Assembly (NCBI GenBank): GCA_027186245.1
Contig: CP114483.1
Coordinates: 16,512,220-16,576,219 of the forward strand
DNA from: Coriaria nepalensis
Taxonomy: Eukaryota; Streptophyta; Magnoliopsida; Cucurbitales; Coriariaceae
DNA: 64,000 bases
Direction: 5' to 3'
Positions 12,425 to 26,048 of this stretch are shown piece by piece. Position 1 is the stretch's first letter. The number at the start of each line of letters is the position of its first letter. Below the pieces are notes generated by a model that saw nothing but the letters and a program-made list of their open reading frames with translations, ran no database searches and had not been told where the DNA came from. The translations under genes were made by a program, and so were the position numbers.

Positions 12425-13448
12425 AAACTATACATTTTTTTAGCCTTAAAGTCATATTTTTGCGTCTCTTTTAGTCAGAAAATCATTCTAAATCACTTCG
12501 AACGAAATTCGGCATTTGAACATGACTTTCGTGCATAACTTGCAGTTGATCTATTCAAGTCAACAATGCATTTGTTTAGCCTTAAAGTCATGTCAATGAG
12601 TCTCTTCTAGTCGTTAAATGATTCTAAAGTAAGTCGAACGAATTCTATTTTTTCCCTTCAAACATGATTTTTTTACATAACCTGCAATTAATCTATTGAA
12701 GACAACAATGCATTATTTTACCATTAAAAAGCATATCACTCAGTCTTTTCAATCATTAAACTGTTTGAAGGCAGTTCGAACCAATTCTCTTTTTGCATTT
12801 AAAACGCGACTTTCATGCATAACTTGCAATTGATCTATTGAAGGCAACTATACATTTTTTTAACCTTAAAGTCATATTTTTGCGTCTTTTTTAGTCAGAA
12901 AATCATTCTAAATCACTTCGAACGAAATTCGGCATTTGAACATGACTTTTGTGCATAACTTGCAGTTGATCTATTCAAGTCAACAATGCATTTGTTTAGC
13001 CTTAAAGTCATGTCAATGAGTCTCTTCTAGTCGTTAAATGATTCTAAATTAAGTCGAACGAATTCTATTTTTTCCCTTCAAACATGATTTTTTTAGATAA
13101 CCTGCAATTAATCTATTGAAGAGAACAATGCATTATTTTACCATTAAAAAGCATATCACTCAGTCTTTTCAATCATTAAATTGTTTGAAGGCACTTCGAA
13201 CCAATTCTCTTTTTGCATTTAAAACGCGACTTTCATGCGTAAATTGCAATTGATCTATTGAAGGCAACTATACATTTTTTTAGCCTTAAAGTTATATTTT
13301 TGCGTCTCTTTTAGTCAGAAAATCATTCTAAATCACTTCGAACGAAATTCGGCATTTGAACATGACTTTCGTGCATAACTTGCAGTTGATCTATTCAAGT
13401 CAACAATGCATTTGTTTAGCCTTAAAGTCATGTCAATGAGTCTCTTCT

Positions 13449-16400
13449 AGTCGTTAAATGATTCTAAATTAAGTCAAACGAATTCTATTTTTTCCCTTGA
13501 AGCATGATTTTATTACATAACCTGCAATTAATCTATTGAAGACAACAATGCATTATTTTACCATTAAAAAGCATGTCACTCAGTCTTTTCAATCATTAAA
13601 TTGTTTGAAGGCACTTCAGACCATATCTCTTTTTGCATTTAAAACGCGACTTTCATGCATAACTTGCAATTGATCTATTGAAGGCAACTATGCATTTTTT
13701 TAGCCTCAAAGTCATATTATTGCGTCTCTTTTAGTCATTAAATAATTCTAAATCACTTCGAACGAAATTCGGCATTTGAACATGACTTTTGTGCATAACT
13801 TGCAGTTGATCTATTCAAGTCAACAATGCATTTGTTTAGCCTTAAAGTCATGTCAATGAGTCTCTTCTACTCGTTAAATCATTCTAAATTAAGTCGAACG
13901 AATTCTAATTTCGCCCTTCAAACATTATTTTTTTACATAACTTGCAATTAATCTATTGAAGACAACAATGCTTTATTTTACCATTAAAAAGCATATCACT
14001 CAGTCTTTTCAATCATTAAATTGTTTGAAGGCAGTTCGAACTAATTCTCTTTTTGCATTTAAAACGCGACTTTCATGCATAACTTGCAATTGATCTATTG
14101 AAGGCAACTATACATTTTTTTAGAATTAAAGTCATATTTTTGCGTCTCTTTTAGTCAGAAAATCATTCTAAATCACTTCGAACGAAATTCGGCATTTGAA
14201 CATGACTTTCGTGCATAACTTGCAGTTGATCTATTGAAGGCAAGAATGCATTTGTTTAGCCTTTAAGTCATGTAACAGAGTCTCTTCGAGTCATTAAATC
14301 ATTCAAAATTAAGACGAACGAATTCTATTTTTTCCCTTCAAACTTGCTTTTATTAAATAACTTACAATTAATCTATTGAAGACAACAATGCATTATTTTA
14401 CCATTAAAAAGCATGTCACTCAGTCTTTTCAATCATTAAATTGTTTGAAGGCACTTCAGACCATATCTCTTTTTGCATTTAAAAGGCGACTTTCATGCAT
14501 AACTTGCAATTGATCTATTGAAGGCAACTATGCATTTTTTTAGCCTCAAAGTCATATTATTGCGTCTCTTTTAGTCATTAAATCTTTCTAAATCACTTCG
14601 AACGAAATTCGGCCTTTAAATATGACTTTCGTGCATAACTTGCAGTTGATCTATTGAAGGCAACATAGCATTTGTTTAGCCTTTAAGTCATGTAACTGAG
14701 TCTCTTCGAGTCATTAAATCATTCTAAATTAAGTCGAACGAATTCTATTTGCGCCCTTCAAACATTATTTTCTTACATAACTTGCAGTTAATCTATTGAA
14801 GACAACAATGCATTATTTTACCATTAAAAAGCATGTCACTCAGTCTTTTCAATCATTAAATTGTTTGAAGGCACTTCAGACCATATCTCTTTTTGCATTT
14901 AAAAGGCGACTTTCATGCATAACTTGCAATTGATCTATTGAAGGCAACTATGCATTTTTTTAGCCTCAAAGTCATATTTTTGCGTCTCTTTTAGTCAGAA
15001 AATCTTTCTAAATCACTTCGAACGAAATTCGGCATTTGAACATGACTTTCGTGCATAACTTGTAGTTGATCTATTCAAGTCAACAATGCATTTGTTTAGC
15101 CTTAAAGTCATGTCAATGAGTCTCTTCTAGTCGTTAAATGATTCTAAATTAAGTCAAACGAATTCTATTTTTTCCCTTGAAACATGATTTTATGACATAA
15201 CCTGCAATTAATCTATTGAAGACAACAATGCATTATTTTACCATTAAAAAGCATGTCACTCAGTCTTTTCAATCATTAAATTGTTTGAAGGCACTTCAGA
15301 CCATATCTCTTTTTGCATTTAAAACGCGACTTTCATGCATAACTTGCAATTGATCTATTGAAGGCAACTATGCATTTTTTTAGCCTCAAAGTCATATTAT
15401 TGCGTCTCTTTTAGTCATTAAATATTTCTAAATCACTACGAACGAAATTCGGCATTTGAACATGACTTTTGTGCATAACTTGCAGTTGATCTATTCAAGT
15501 CAACAATGCATTTGTTTAGCCTTAAAGTCATGTCAATGAGTCTCTTCTACTCGTTAAATCATTCTAAATTAAGTCGAACGAATTCTAATTTCGCCCTTCA
15601 AACATTATTTTTTTACATAACTTGCAATTAATCTATTGAAGACAACAATGCTTTATTTTACCATTAAAAAGCATATCACTCAGTCTTTTCAATCATTAAA
15701 TTGTTTGAAGGCAGTTCGAACTAATTCTCTTTTTGCATTTAAAACGCGACTTTCATGCATAACTTGCAATTGATCTATTGAAGGCAACTATACATTTTTT
15801 TAGACTTAAAGTCATATTTTTGCGTCTCTTTTAGTCAGAAAATCATTCTAAATCACTTCGAACGAAATTCGGCATTTGAACATGACTTTCGTGCATAACT
15901 TGCAGTTGATCTATTGAAGGCAAGAATGCATTTGTTTAGCCTTTAAGTCATGTAACTGAGTCTCTTCGAGTCATTAAATCATTCAAAATTAAGTCGAACG
16001 AATTCTATTTTTTCCCTTCAGACTTGATTTTATTAAATAACTTACAATTAATCTATTGAAGACAACAATGCATTATTTTACCATTAAAAAGCATGTCACT
16101 CAGTCTTTTCAATCATTAAATTGTTTGAAGGCACTTCAGACCATATCTCTTTTTGCATTTAAAAGGCGACTTTCATGCATAACTTGCAATTGATCTATTG
16201 AAGGCAACTATGCATTTTTTTAGCCTCAAAGTCATATTATTGCGTCTCTTTTAGTCATTAAATCTTTCTAAATCACTTCGAACGAAATTCGGCCTTTAAA
16301 TATGACTTTCGTGCATAACTTGCAGTTGATCTATTGAAGGCAACATAGCATTTGTTTAGCCTTTAAGTCATGTAACTGAGTCTCTTCGAGTCATTAAATC

Positions 16401-16808
16401 ATTCTAAATTAAGTCGAACGAATTCTATTTGCGCCCTTCAAACATTATTTTCTTACATAACTTGCAGTTAATCTATTGAAGACAACAATGCATTATTTTA
16501 CCATTAAAAAGCATGTCACTCAGTCTTTTCAATCATTAAATTGTTTGAAGGCACTTCAGACCATATCTCTTTTTGCATTTAAAAGGCGACTTTCATGCAT
16601 AACTTGCAATTGATCTATTGAAGGCAACTATGCATTTTTTTAGCCTCAAAGTCATATTTTTGCGTCTCTTTTAGTCAGAAAATCTTTCTAAATCACTTCG
16701 AACGAAATTCGGCATTTGAACATGACTTTCGTGCATAACTTGCAGTTGATCTATTCAAGTCAACAATGCATTTGTTTAGCCTTAAAGTCATGTCAATGAG
16801 TCTCTTCT
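13449..16808 (+). repeat. Tandem pair of a 1680-bp four-unit block
   Basis: Units starting 13,449, 13,869, 14,289 and 14,709 match those starting 15,129, 15,549, 15,969 and 16,389 in order. The order of markers is AAGTCAAACG, then ACTCGTT with TGCTTTATTTT, then CATTCAAAATT, then TTTGCGCCC with CAACATAGCATTTG. Private differences are few, for example AAGACGAACG only in the left copy and TGTAGTTG at about 15,061 against TGCAGTTG. Confidence 0.85.
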
Positions 16809-19328
16809 ACTCGTTAAATCATTCTAAATTAAGTCGAACGAATTCTATTTTCGCCCTCCAAACATTATTTTTTTACATAACTTGCAATTAATCTATTGAA
16901 GACAACAATGCATTATTTTACCATTAAAAAGCATGTCACTCAGTCTTTTCAATCATTAAATTGTTTGAAGGCACTTCAGACCATATCTCTTTTTGCATTT
17001 AAAAGGCGACTTTCATGCATAACTTGCAATTGATCTATTGAAGGCAACTTTGCATTTTTTTAGCCTCAAAGTCATATTTTTGCGTCTCTTTTAGTCAGAA
17101 AATCTTTCTAAATCACTTCGAACGAAATTCGGCATTTGAACATGACTTTCGTGCATAACTTGCAGTTGATCTATTCAAGTCAACAATGCATTTGTTTAGC
17201 CTTAAAGTCATGTCAATGAGTCTCTTCTACTCGTTAAATCATTCTAAATTAAGTCGAACGAATTCTATTTTCGCCCTTCAAACATTATTTTTTTACATAA
17301 CTTGCAATTAATCTATTGAAGACAACAATGCATTATTTTACCATTAAAAAGCATGTCACTCAGTCTTTTCAATCATTAAATTGTTTGAAGGCACTTCAGA
17401 CCATATCTCTTTTTGCATTTAAAAGGCGACTTTCATGCATAACTTGCAATTGATCTATTGAAGGCAACTATGCATTTTTTTAGCCTCAAAGTCATATTAT
17501 TGCGTCTCTTTCAGTCATTAAATCTTTCTAAATCACTTCGAACGAAATTCGGCCTTTAAATATGACTTTCGTGCATAACTTGCAGTTGATCTATTGAAGG
17601 CAACATAGCATTTGTTTAGCCTTTAAGTCATGTAACTGAGTCTCTTCGAGTCATTAAATCATTCTAAATTAAGTCGAACGAATTCTATTTGCGCCCTTCA
17701 AACATTATTTTCTTACATAACTTGCAGTTAATCTATTGAAGACAACAATGCATTATTTTACCATTAAAAAGCATGTCACTCAGTCTTTTCAATCATTAAA
17801 TTGTTTGAAGGCACTTCAGACCATATCTCTTTTTGCATTTAAAAGGCGACTTTCATGCATAACTTGCAATTGATCTATTGAAGGCAACTATGCATTTTTT
17901 TAGCCTCAAAGTCATATTTTTGCGTCTCTTTTAGTCAGAAAATCATTCTAAATCACTTCGAACGAAATTCGGCATTTGAACATGACTTTCATGCATAACT
18001 TGCAGTTGATCTATTCAAGTCAACAATGCATTTGTTTAGCCTTAAAGTCATGTCAATGAGTCTCTTCTAGTCGTTAAATGATTCTAAATTAAGTCAAACG
18101 AATTCTATTTTTTCCCTTGAAACATGATTTTATTACATAACCTGCAATTAATCTATTGAAGACAACAATGCATTATTTTACCATTAAAAAGCATGTCACT
18201 CAGTCTTTTCAATCATTAAATTGTTTGAAGGCACTTCGAACCAATTCTCTTTTTGCATTTAAAACGCGACTTTCATGCGTAAATTGCAATTGATCTATTG
18301 AAGGCAACTATACATTTTTTTAGCCTTAAAGTTATATTTTTGCGTCTCTTTTAGTCAGAAAATCATTCTAAATCACTTCGAACGAACTTCGGCATTTGAA
18401 CATGACTTTCGTGCATAACTTGCAGTTGATCTATTCAAGTCAACAATGCATTTGTTTAGCCTTAAAGTCATGTCAATGAGTCTCTTCTACTCGTTAAATC
18501 ATTCTAAATTAAGTCGAACGAATTCTAATTTCGCCCTTCAAACATTATTTTTTTACATAACTTGCAATTAATCTATTGAAAACAACAATGCATTATTTTA
18601 CCATTAAAAAGCATATCACTCAGTCTTTTCAATCATTAAATTGTTTGAAGGCAGTTCGAACCAATTCTCTTTTTGCATTTAAAACGCGACTTTCATGCAT
18701 AACTTGCAATTGATCTATTGAAGGCTACTATACATTTTTTTAGCCTTAAAGTCATATTTTTGCGTCTCTTTTAGTCAGAAAATCATTCTAAATCACTTCG
18801 AACGAAATTCGGCATTTGAACATGACTTTCGTGCATAACTTGCAGTTGATCTATTCAAGTCAACAATGCATTTGTTTAGCCTTAAAGTCATGTCAATGAG
18901 TCTCTTCTAGTCGTTAAATGATTCTAAATTAAGTCGAACGAATTCTATTTTTTCCCTTCAAACATGATTTTTTTACATAACCTGCAATTAATCTATTGAA
19001 GAGAACAATGCATTATTTTACCATTAAAAAGCATATCACTCAGTCTTTTCAATCATTAAATTGTTTGAAGGCACTTCGAACCAATTCTCTTTTTGCATTT
19101 AAAACGCGACTTTCATGCGTAAATTGCAATTGATCTATTGAAGGCAACTATACATTTTTTTAGCCTTAAAGTTATATTTTTGCGTCTCTTTTAGTCAGAA
19201 AATCATTCTAAATCACTTCGAACGAAATTCGGCATTTGAACATGACTTTCGTGCATAACTTGCAGTTGATCTATTCAAGTCAACAATGCATTTGTTTAGC
19301 CTTAAAGTCATGTCAATGAGTCTCTTCT

Positions 19329-21848
19329 AGTCGTTAAATGATTCTAAATTAAGTCAAACGAATTCTATTTTTTCCCTTGAAACATGATTTTATTACATAA
19401 CCTGCAATTAATCTATTGAAGACAACAATGCATTATTTTACCATTAAAAAGCATGTCACTCAGTCTTTTCAATCATTAAATTGTTTGAAGGCACTTCAGA
19501 CCATATCTCTTTTTGCATTTAAAACGCGACTTTCATGCATAACTTGCAATTGATCTATTGAAGGCAACTATGCATTTTTTTAGCCTCAAAGTCATATTAT
19601 TGCGTCTCTTTTAGTCATTAAATATTTCTAAATCACTTCGAACGAAATTCGGCATTTGAACATGACTTTTGTGCATAACTTGCAGTTGATCTATTCAAGT
19701 CAACAATGCATTTGTTTAGCCTTAAAGTCATGTCAATGAGTCTCTTCTACTCGTTAAATCATTCTAAATTAAGTCGAACGAATTCTAATTTCGCCCTTCA
19801 AACATTATTTTTTTACATAACTTGCAATTAATCTATTGAAGACAACAATGCTTTATTTTACCATTAAAAAGCATATCACTCAGTCTTTTCAATCATTAAA
19901 TTGTTTGAAGGCAGTTCGAACTAATTCTCTTTTTGCATTTAAAACGCGACTTTCATGCATAACTTGCAATTGATCTATTGAAGGCAACTATACATTTTTT
20001 TAGACTTAAAGTCATATTTTTGCGTTTCTTTTAGTCAGAAAATCATTCTAAATCACTTCGAACGAAATTCGGCATTTGAACATGACTTTCGTGCATAACT
20101 TGCAGTTGATCTATTGAAGGCAAGAATGCATTTGTTTAGCCTTTAAGTCATGTAACTGAGTCTCTTCGAGTCATTAAATCATTCAAAATTAAGTCGAACG
20201 AATTCTATTTTTTCCCTTCAAACTTGATTTTATTAAATAACTTGCAATTAATCTATTGAAGACAACAATGCATTATTTTACCATTAAAAAGCATGTCACT
20301 CAGTCTTTTCAATCATTAAATTGTTTGAAGGCACTTCAGACCATATCTCTTTTTGCATTTAAAAGGCGACTTTCATGCATAACTTGCAATTGATCTATTG
20401 AAGGCAACTATGCATTTTTTTAGCCTCAAAGTCATATTATTGCGTCTCTTTTAGTCATTAAATCTTTCTAAATCACTTCGAACGAAATTCGACCTTTAAA
20501 TATGACTTTCGTGCATAACTTGCAGTTGATCTATTGAAGGCAACATAGCATTTGTTTAGCCTTTAAGTCATGTAACTGAGTCTCTTCGAGTCATTAAATC
20601 ATTCTAAATTAAGTCGAACGAATTCTATTTGCGCCCTTCAAACATTATTTTCTTACATAACTTGCAGTTAATCTATTGAAGACAACAATGCATTATTTTA
20701 CCATTAAAAAGCATGTCACTCAGTCTTTTCAATCATTAAATTGTTTGAAGGCACTTCAGACCATATCTCTTTTTGCATTTAAAAGGCGACTTTCATGCAT
20801 AACTTGCAATTGATCTATTGAAGGCAACTATGCATTTTTTTAGCCTCAAAGTCATATTTTTGCGTCTCTTTTAGTCAGAAAATCATTCTAAATCACTTCG
20901 AATGAAATTCGGCATTTGAACATGACTTTCGTGCATAACTTGCAGTTGATCTATTCAAGTCAACAATGCATTTGTTTAGCCTTAAAGTCATGTCAATGAG
21001 TCTCTTCAACTCGTTAAATCATTCTAAATTAAGTCGAACGAATTCTATTTTCGCCCTTCAAACATTATTTTTTTACATAACTTGCAATTAATCTATTGAA
21101 GACAACAATGCATTATTTTACCATTAAAAAGCATGTCACTCAGTCTTTTCAATCATTAAATTGTTTGAAGGCACTTCAGACCATATCTCTTTTTGCATTT
21201 AAAAGGCGACTTTCATGCATAACTTGCAATTGATCTATTGAAGGCAACTATGCATTTTTTTAGCCTCAAAGTCATATTATTGCGTCTCTTTCAGTCATTA
21301 AATCTTTCTAAATCACTTCGAACGAAATTCGGCCTTTAAATATGACTTTCGTGCATAACTTGCAGTTGATCTATTGAAGGCAACATAGCATTTGTTTAGC
21401 CTTTAAGTCATGTAACTGAGTCTCTTCGAGTCATTAAATCATTCTAAATTAAGTCGAACGAATTCTATTTGCGCCCTTCAAACATTATTTTCTTACATAA
21501 CTTGCAGTTAATCTATTGAAGACAACAATGCATTATTTTACCATTAAAAAGCATGTCACTCAGTCTTTTCAATCATTAAATTGTTTGAAGGCACTTCAGA
21601 CCATATCTCTTTTTGCATTTAAAAGGCGACTTTCATGCATAACTTGCAATTGATCTATTGAAGGCAACTATGCATTTTTTTAGCCTCAAAGTCATATTTT
21701 TGCGTCTCTTTTAGTCAGAAAATCATTCTAAATCACTTCGAACGAAATTCGGCATTTGAACATGACTTTCATGCATAACTTGCAGTTGATCTATTCAAGT
21801 CAACAATGCATTTGTTTAGCCTTAAAGTCATGTCAATGAGTCTCTTCT
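19329..21848 (+). repeat. Six-unit copy of 15,129-18,068 lacking one unit
   Basis: The marker order of 15,129-18,068 (seven units) is repeated here 4200 bp downstream, except that the pair of near-identical ACTCGTT units at 16,809 and 17,229 is represented by one unit at 21,009. The next units (18,069 and 21,849) again both begin with AAGTCAAACG. Either the left copy gained a unit or the right copy lost one by unequal exchange within the block. Confidence 0.8.
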
Positions 21849-23948
21849 AGTCGTTAAATGATTCTAAATTAAGTCAAACGAATTCTATTTTTTCCCTTGA
21901 AACATGATTTTATTACATAACCTGCAATTAATCTATTGAAGACAACAATGCATTATTTTACCATTAAAAAGCATGTCACTCAGTCTTTTCAATCATTAAA
22001 TTGTTTGAAGGCACTTCAGACCATATCTCTTTTTGCATTTAAAACGCGACTTTCATGCATAACTTGCAATTGATCTATTGAAGGCAACTATGCATTTTTT
22101 TAGCCTCAAAGTCATATTATTGCGTCTCTTTTAGTCATTAAATCTTTCTAAATCACTTCGAACGAAATTCGGCATTTGAACATGACTTTTGTGCATAACT
22201 TGCAGTTGATCTATTCAAGTCAACAATGCATTTGTTTAGCCTTAAAGTCATGTCAATGAGTCTCTTCTACTCGTTAAATCATTCTAAATTAAGTCGAACG
22301 AATTCTAATTTCGCCCTTCAAACATTATTTTTTTACATAACTTGCAATTAATCTATTGAAAACAACAATGCATTATTTTACCATTAAAAAGCATATCACT
22401 CAGTCTTCTCAATCATTAAATTGTTTGAAGGCAGTTCGAACCAATTCTCTTTTTGCATTTAAAACGCGACTTTCATGCATAACTTGCAATTGATCTATTG
22501 AAGGCAACTATACATTTTTTTAGCCTTAAAGTCATATTTTTGCGTCTCTTTTAGTCAGAAAATCATTCTAAATCACTTCGAACGAAATTCGGCATTTGAA
22601 CATGACTTTCGTGCATAACTTGCAGTTGATCTATTCAAGTCAACAATGCATTTGTTTAGCCTTAAAGTCATGTCAAGGAGTCTCTTCTAGTCGTTAAATG
22701 ATTCTAAATTAAGTCGAACGAATTCTATTTTTTCCCTTCAAACATGATTTTTTTACATAACCTGCAATTAATCTATTGAAGACAACAATGCATTATTTTA
22801 CCATTAAAAAGCATATCACTCAGTCTTTTCAATCATTAAATTGTTTGAAGGCAGTTCGAACCAATTCTCTTTTTGCATTTAAAACGCGACTTTCATGCAT
22901 AACTTGCAATTGATCTATTGAAGGCAACTATACATTTTTTTAGACTTAAAGTCATATTTTTGCGTCTCTTTTAGTCAGAAAGTCATTCTAAATCACTTCG
23001 AACGAACTTCGGCATTTGAACATGACTTTCGTGCATAACTTGCAGTTGATCTATTCAAGTCAACAATGCATTTGTTTAGCCTTAAAGTCATGTCAATGAG
23101 TCTCTTCTACTCGTTAAATCATTCTAAATTAAGTCGAACGAATTCTATTTTCGCCCTTCAAACATTATTTTTTTACATAACTTGCAATTAATCTATTGAA
23201 GACAACAATACATTATTTTACCATTAAAAAGCATATCACTCTGTCTTTTCAATCATTAAATTGTTTGAAGGCAGTTCGAACCAATTCTCTTTTTGCATTT
23301 AAAACGCGACTTTCATGCATAACTTGCAATTGATCTATTGAAGGCAACTATGCATTTTTTTAGCCTCACAGTCATACTATTGCATCTCTTTTAGTCCTTA
23401 AATCTTTCTAAATCACTTCGAACGAAATTCGGCCTTTAAATATGACTTTCGTGCATAACTTGCAGTTGATCTATTAAAGGCAACAATGCATTTGTTTAGC
23501 CTTTAAGTCATGTAACTGAGTCTCTTCGAGTCATTAAATCATTCTAAATTAAGTCGAACGAATTCTATTTGTGCCCTTCAAACATTATTTTCTTACATAA
23601 CTTGCAGTTAATCTATTGAAGACAACAATACATTATTTTACCATTAAAAAGCATATCACTCAGTCTTTTCAATCATTAAATTGTTTGAAGGCAGTTCGAA
23701 CTAATTCTCTTTTTGCATTTAAAACGCGACTTTCATGCATAACTTGCAATTGATCTATTGAAGGCAACTATACATTTTTTTAGCCTTAAAGTCATATTTT
23801 TGCGTCTCTTTTAGTCAGAAAATCATTCTAAATCACTTCGAACGAAATTCGGCATTTGAACATGACTTTCGTGCATAACTTGCAGTTGATCTATTCAAGT
23901 CAACAATGCATTTGTTTAGCCTTAAAGTCATGTCAATGAGTCTCTTCT

Positions 23949-25208
23949 AGTCGTTAAATCTTTCAAAATTAAGTCGAACGAATTCTATTTTTTCCCTTCA
24001 AACTTGATTCTATTAAATAACTTGCAATTAATCTATTGAAGACAACAATGCATTATTTTACCATTAAAAAGCATATCACTCAGTCTTTTCAATCATTAAA
24101 CTGTTTGAAGGCAGTTCGAACCAATTCTCTTTTTGCATTTAAAACGCGACTTTCATGCATAACTTGCAATTGATCTATTGAGGGCAACTATACATTTTTT
24201 TAGCCTTAAAGTCATATTTTTGCGTCTCTTTTAGTCAGAAAATCATTCTAAATCACTTCGAACGAAATTCGGCATTTGAACATGACTTTTGTGCATAACT
24301 TGCAGTTGATCTATTCAAGTCAACAATGCATTTGTTTAGCCTTATAGTCATGTCAATGAGTCTCTTCTAGTCGTTAAATGATTCTAAATTAAGTCGAACG
24401 AATTCTATTTTTTCCCTTCAAACATGATTTTATTACATAACCTGCAATTAATCTATTGAAGAGAACAATGCATTATTTTACCATTAAAAAGCATATCACT
24501 CAGTCTTTTCAATCATTAAATTGTTTGAAGGCACTTCGAACCAATTCTCTTTTTGCATTTAAAACGCGACTTTCATGCGTAAATTGCAATTGATCTATTG
24601 AAGGCAACTATACATTTTTTTAGCCTTAAAGTTATATTTTTGCGTCTCTTTTAGTCAGAAAATCATTCTAAATCACTTCGAACGAAATTCGGCATTTGAA
24701 CATGACTTTCGTGCATAACTTGCAGTTGATCTATTCAAGTCAACAATGCATTTGTTTAGCCTTCAAGTCATGTCAATGAGTCTCTTCTTGTCGTTAAATG
24801 ATTCTAAATTAAGTCAAACGAATTCTATTTTTTCCCTTGAAACATGATTTTATTACATAACCTGCAATTAATATATTGAAGACAACAATGCATTATTTTA
24901 CCATTAAAAAGCATGTCACTCAGTCTTTTCAATCATTAAATTGTTTGAAGGCACTTCAGACCATATCTCTTTTTGCATTTAAAACGCGACTTTCATGCAT
25001 AACTTGCAATTGATCTATTGAAGGCAACTATGCATTTTTTTAGCCTCAAAGTCATATTATTGCGTCTCTTTTAGTCATTAAATCTTTCTAAATCACTTCG
25101 AACGAAATTCGGCATTTGAACATGACTTTTGTGCATAACTTGCAGTTGATCTATTCAAGTCAACAATGCATTTGTTTAGCCTTAAAGTCATGTGAATGAG
25201 TCTCTTCT
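23949..25208 (+). repeat. Long-range copy of about 12,750-13,868
   Basis: From monomer B of the first unit onward, this segment matches one 11,340 bp (27 units) to its left. Shared rare markers, in order, are TTAAACTGTTTG, GAGAACAATG, CATGCGTAAATTGC, AAAGTTATATTT, AAGTCAAACG and GACTTTTGTGC. The A monomer of the first unit differs between copies, so the left limit lies near the A/B junction. A partial version of the same series also occurs at about 18,909-19,748. Confidence 0.7.
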
Positions 25209-26048
25209 ACTCGTTAAATCATTCTAAATTAAGTCGAACGAATTCTAATTTCGCCCTTCAAACATTATTTTTTTACATAACTTGCAATTAATCTATTGAA
25301 GACACCAATGCATTATTTTACCATTAAAAAGCATATCATTCAGTCTTTTCAATCATTAAATTGTTTGAAGGCAGTTCGAACCAATTCTCTTTTTGCATTT
25401 AAAACGCGACTTTCATGCATAACTTGCAATTGATCTATTGAAGGCAACTATGCATTTTTTTAGCCTCAAAGTCATACTATTGCATCTCTTTTAGTCCTTA
25501 AATCTTTCTAAATCACTTCGAACGAAATTCGGCCTTTAAATATGACTTTCGTGCATAACTTGCAGTTGATCTATTGAAGGCAACAATGCATTTGTTTAGC
25601 CTTTAAGTCATGTAACTGAGTCTCTTCGAGTCATTAAATCATTCTAAATTAAGTCGAACGAATTCTATTTGTGCCCTTCAAACATTATTTTCTTACATAA
25701 CTTGCAGTTAATCTATTGAAGACAACAATACATTATTTTACCATTAAAAAGCATATCACTCAGTCTTTTCAATCATTAAATTGTTTGAAGGCAGTTCGAA
25801 CCAATTCGCTTTTTGCATTTAAAACGCGACTTTCATGCATAACTTGCAATTGATCTATTGAAGGCAACTATACATTTTTTTAGCCTTAAAGTCATATTTT
25901 TGCGTCTCTTTTAGTCAGAAAATCATTCTAAATCACTTCGAATGAAATTCGGCATTTGAACATGACTTTCGTGCATAACTTGCAGTTGATCTATTCAAGT
26001 CAACAATGCATTTGTTTAGCCTTAAAGTCATGTCAATGAGTCTCTTCT

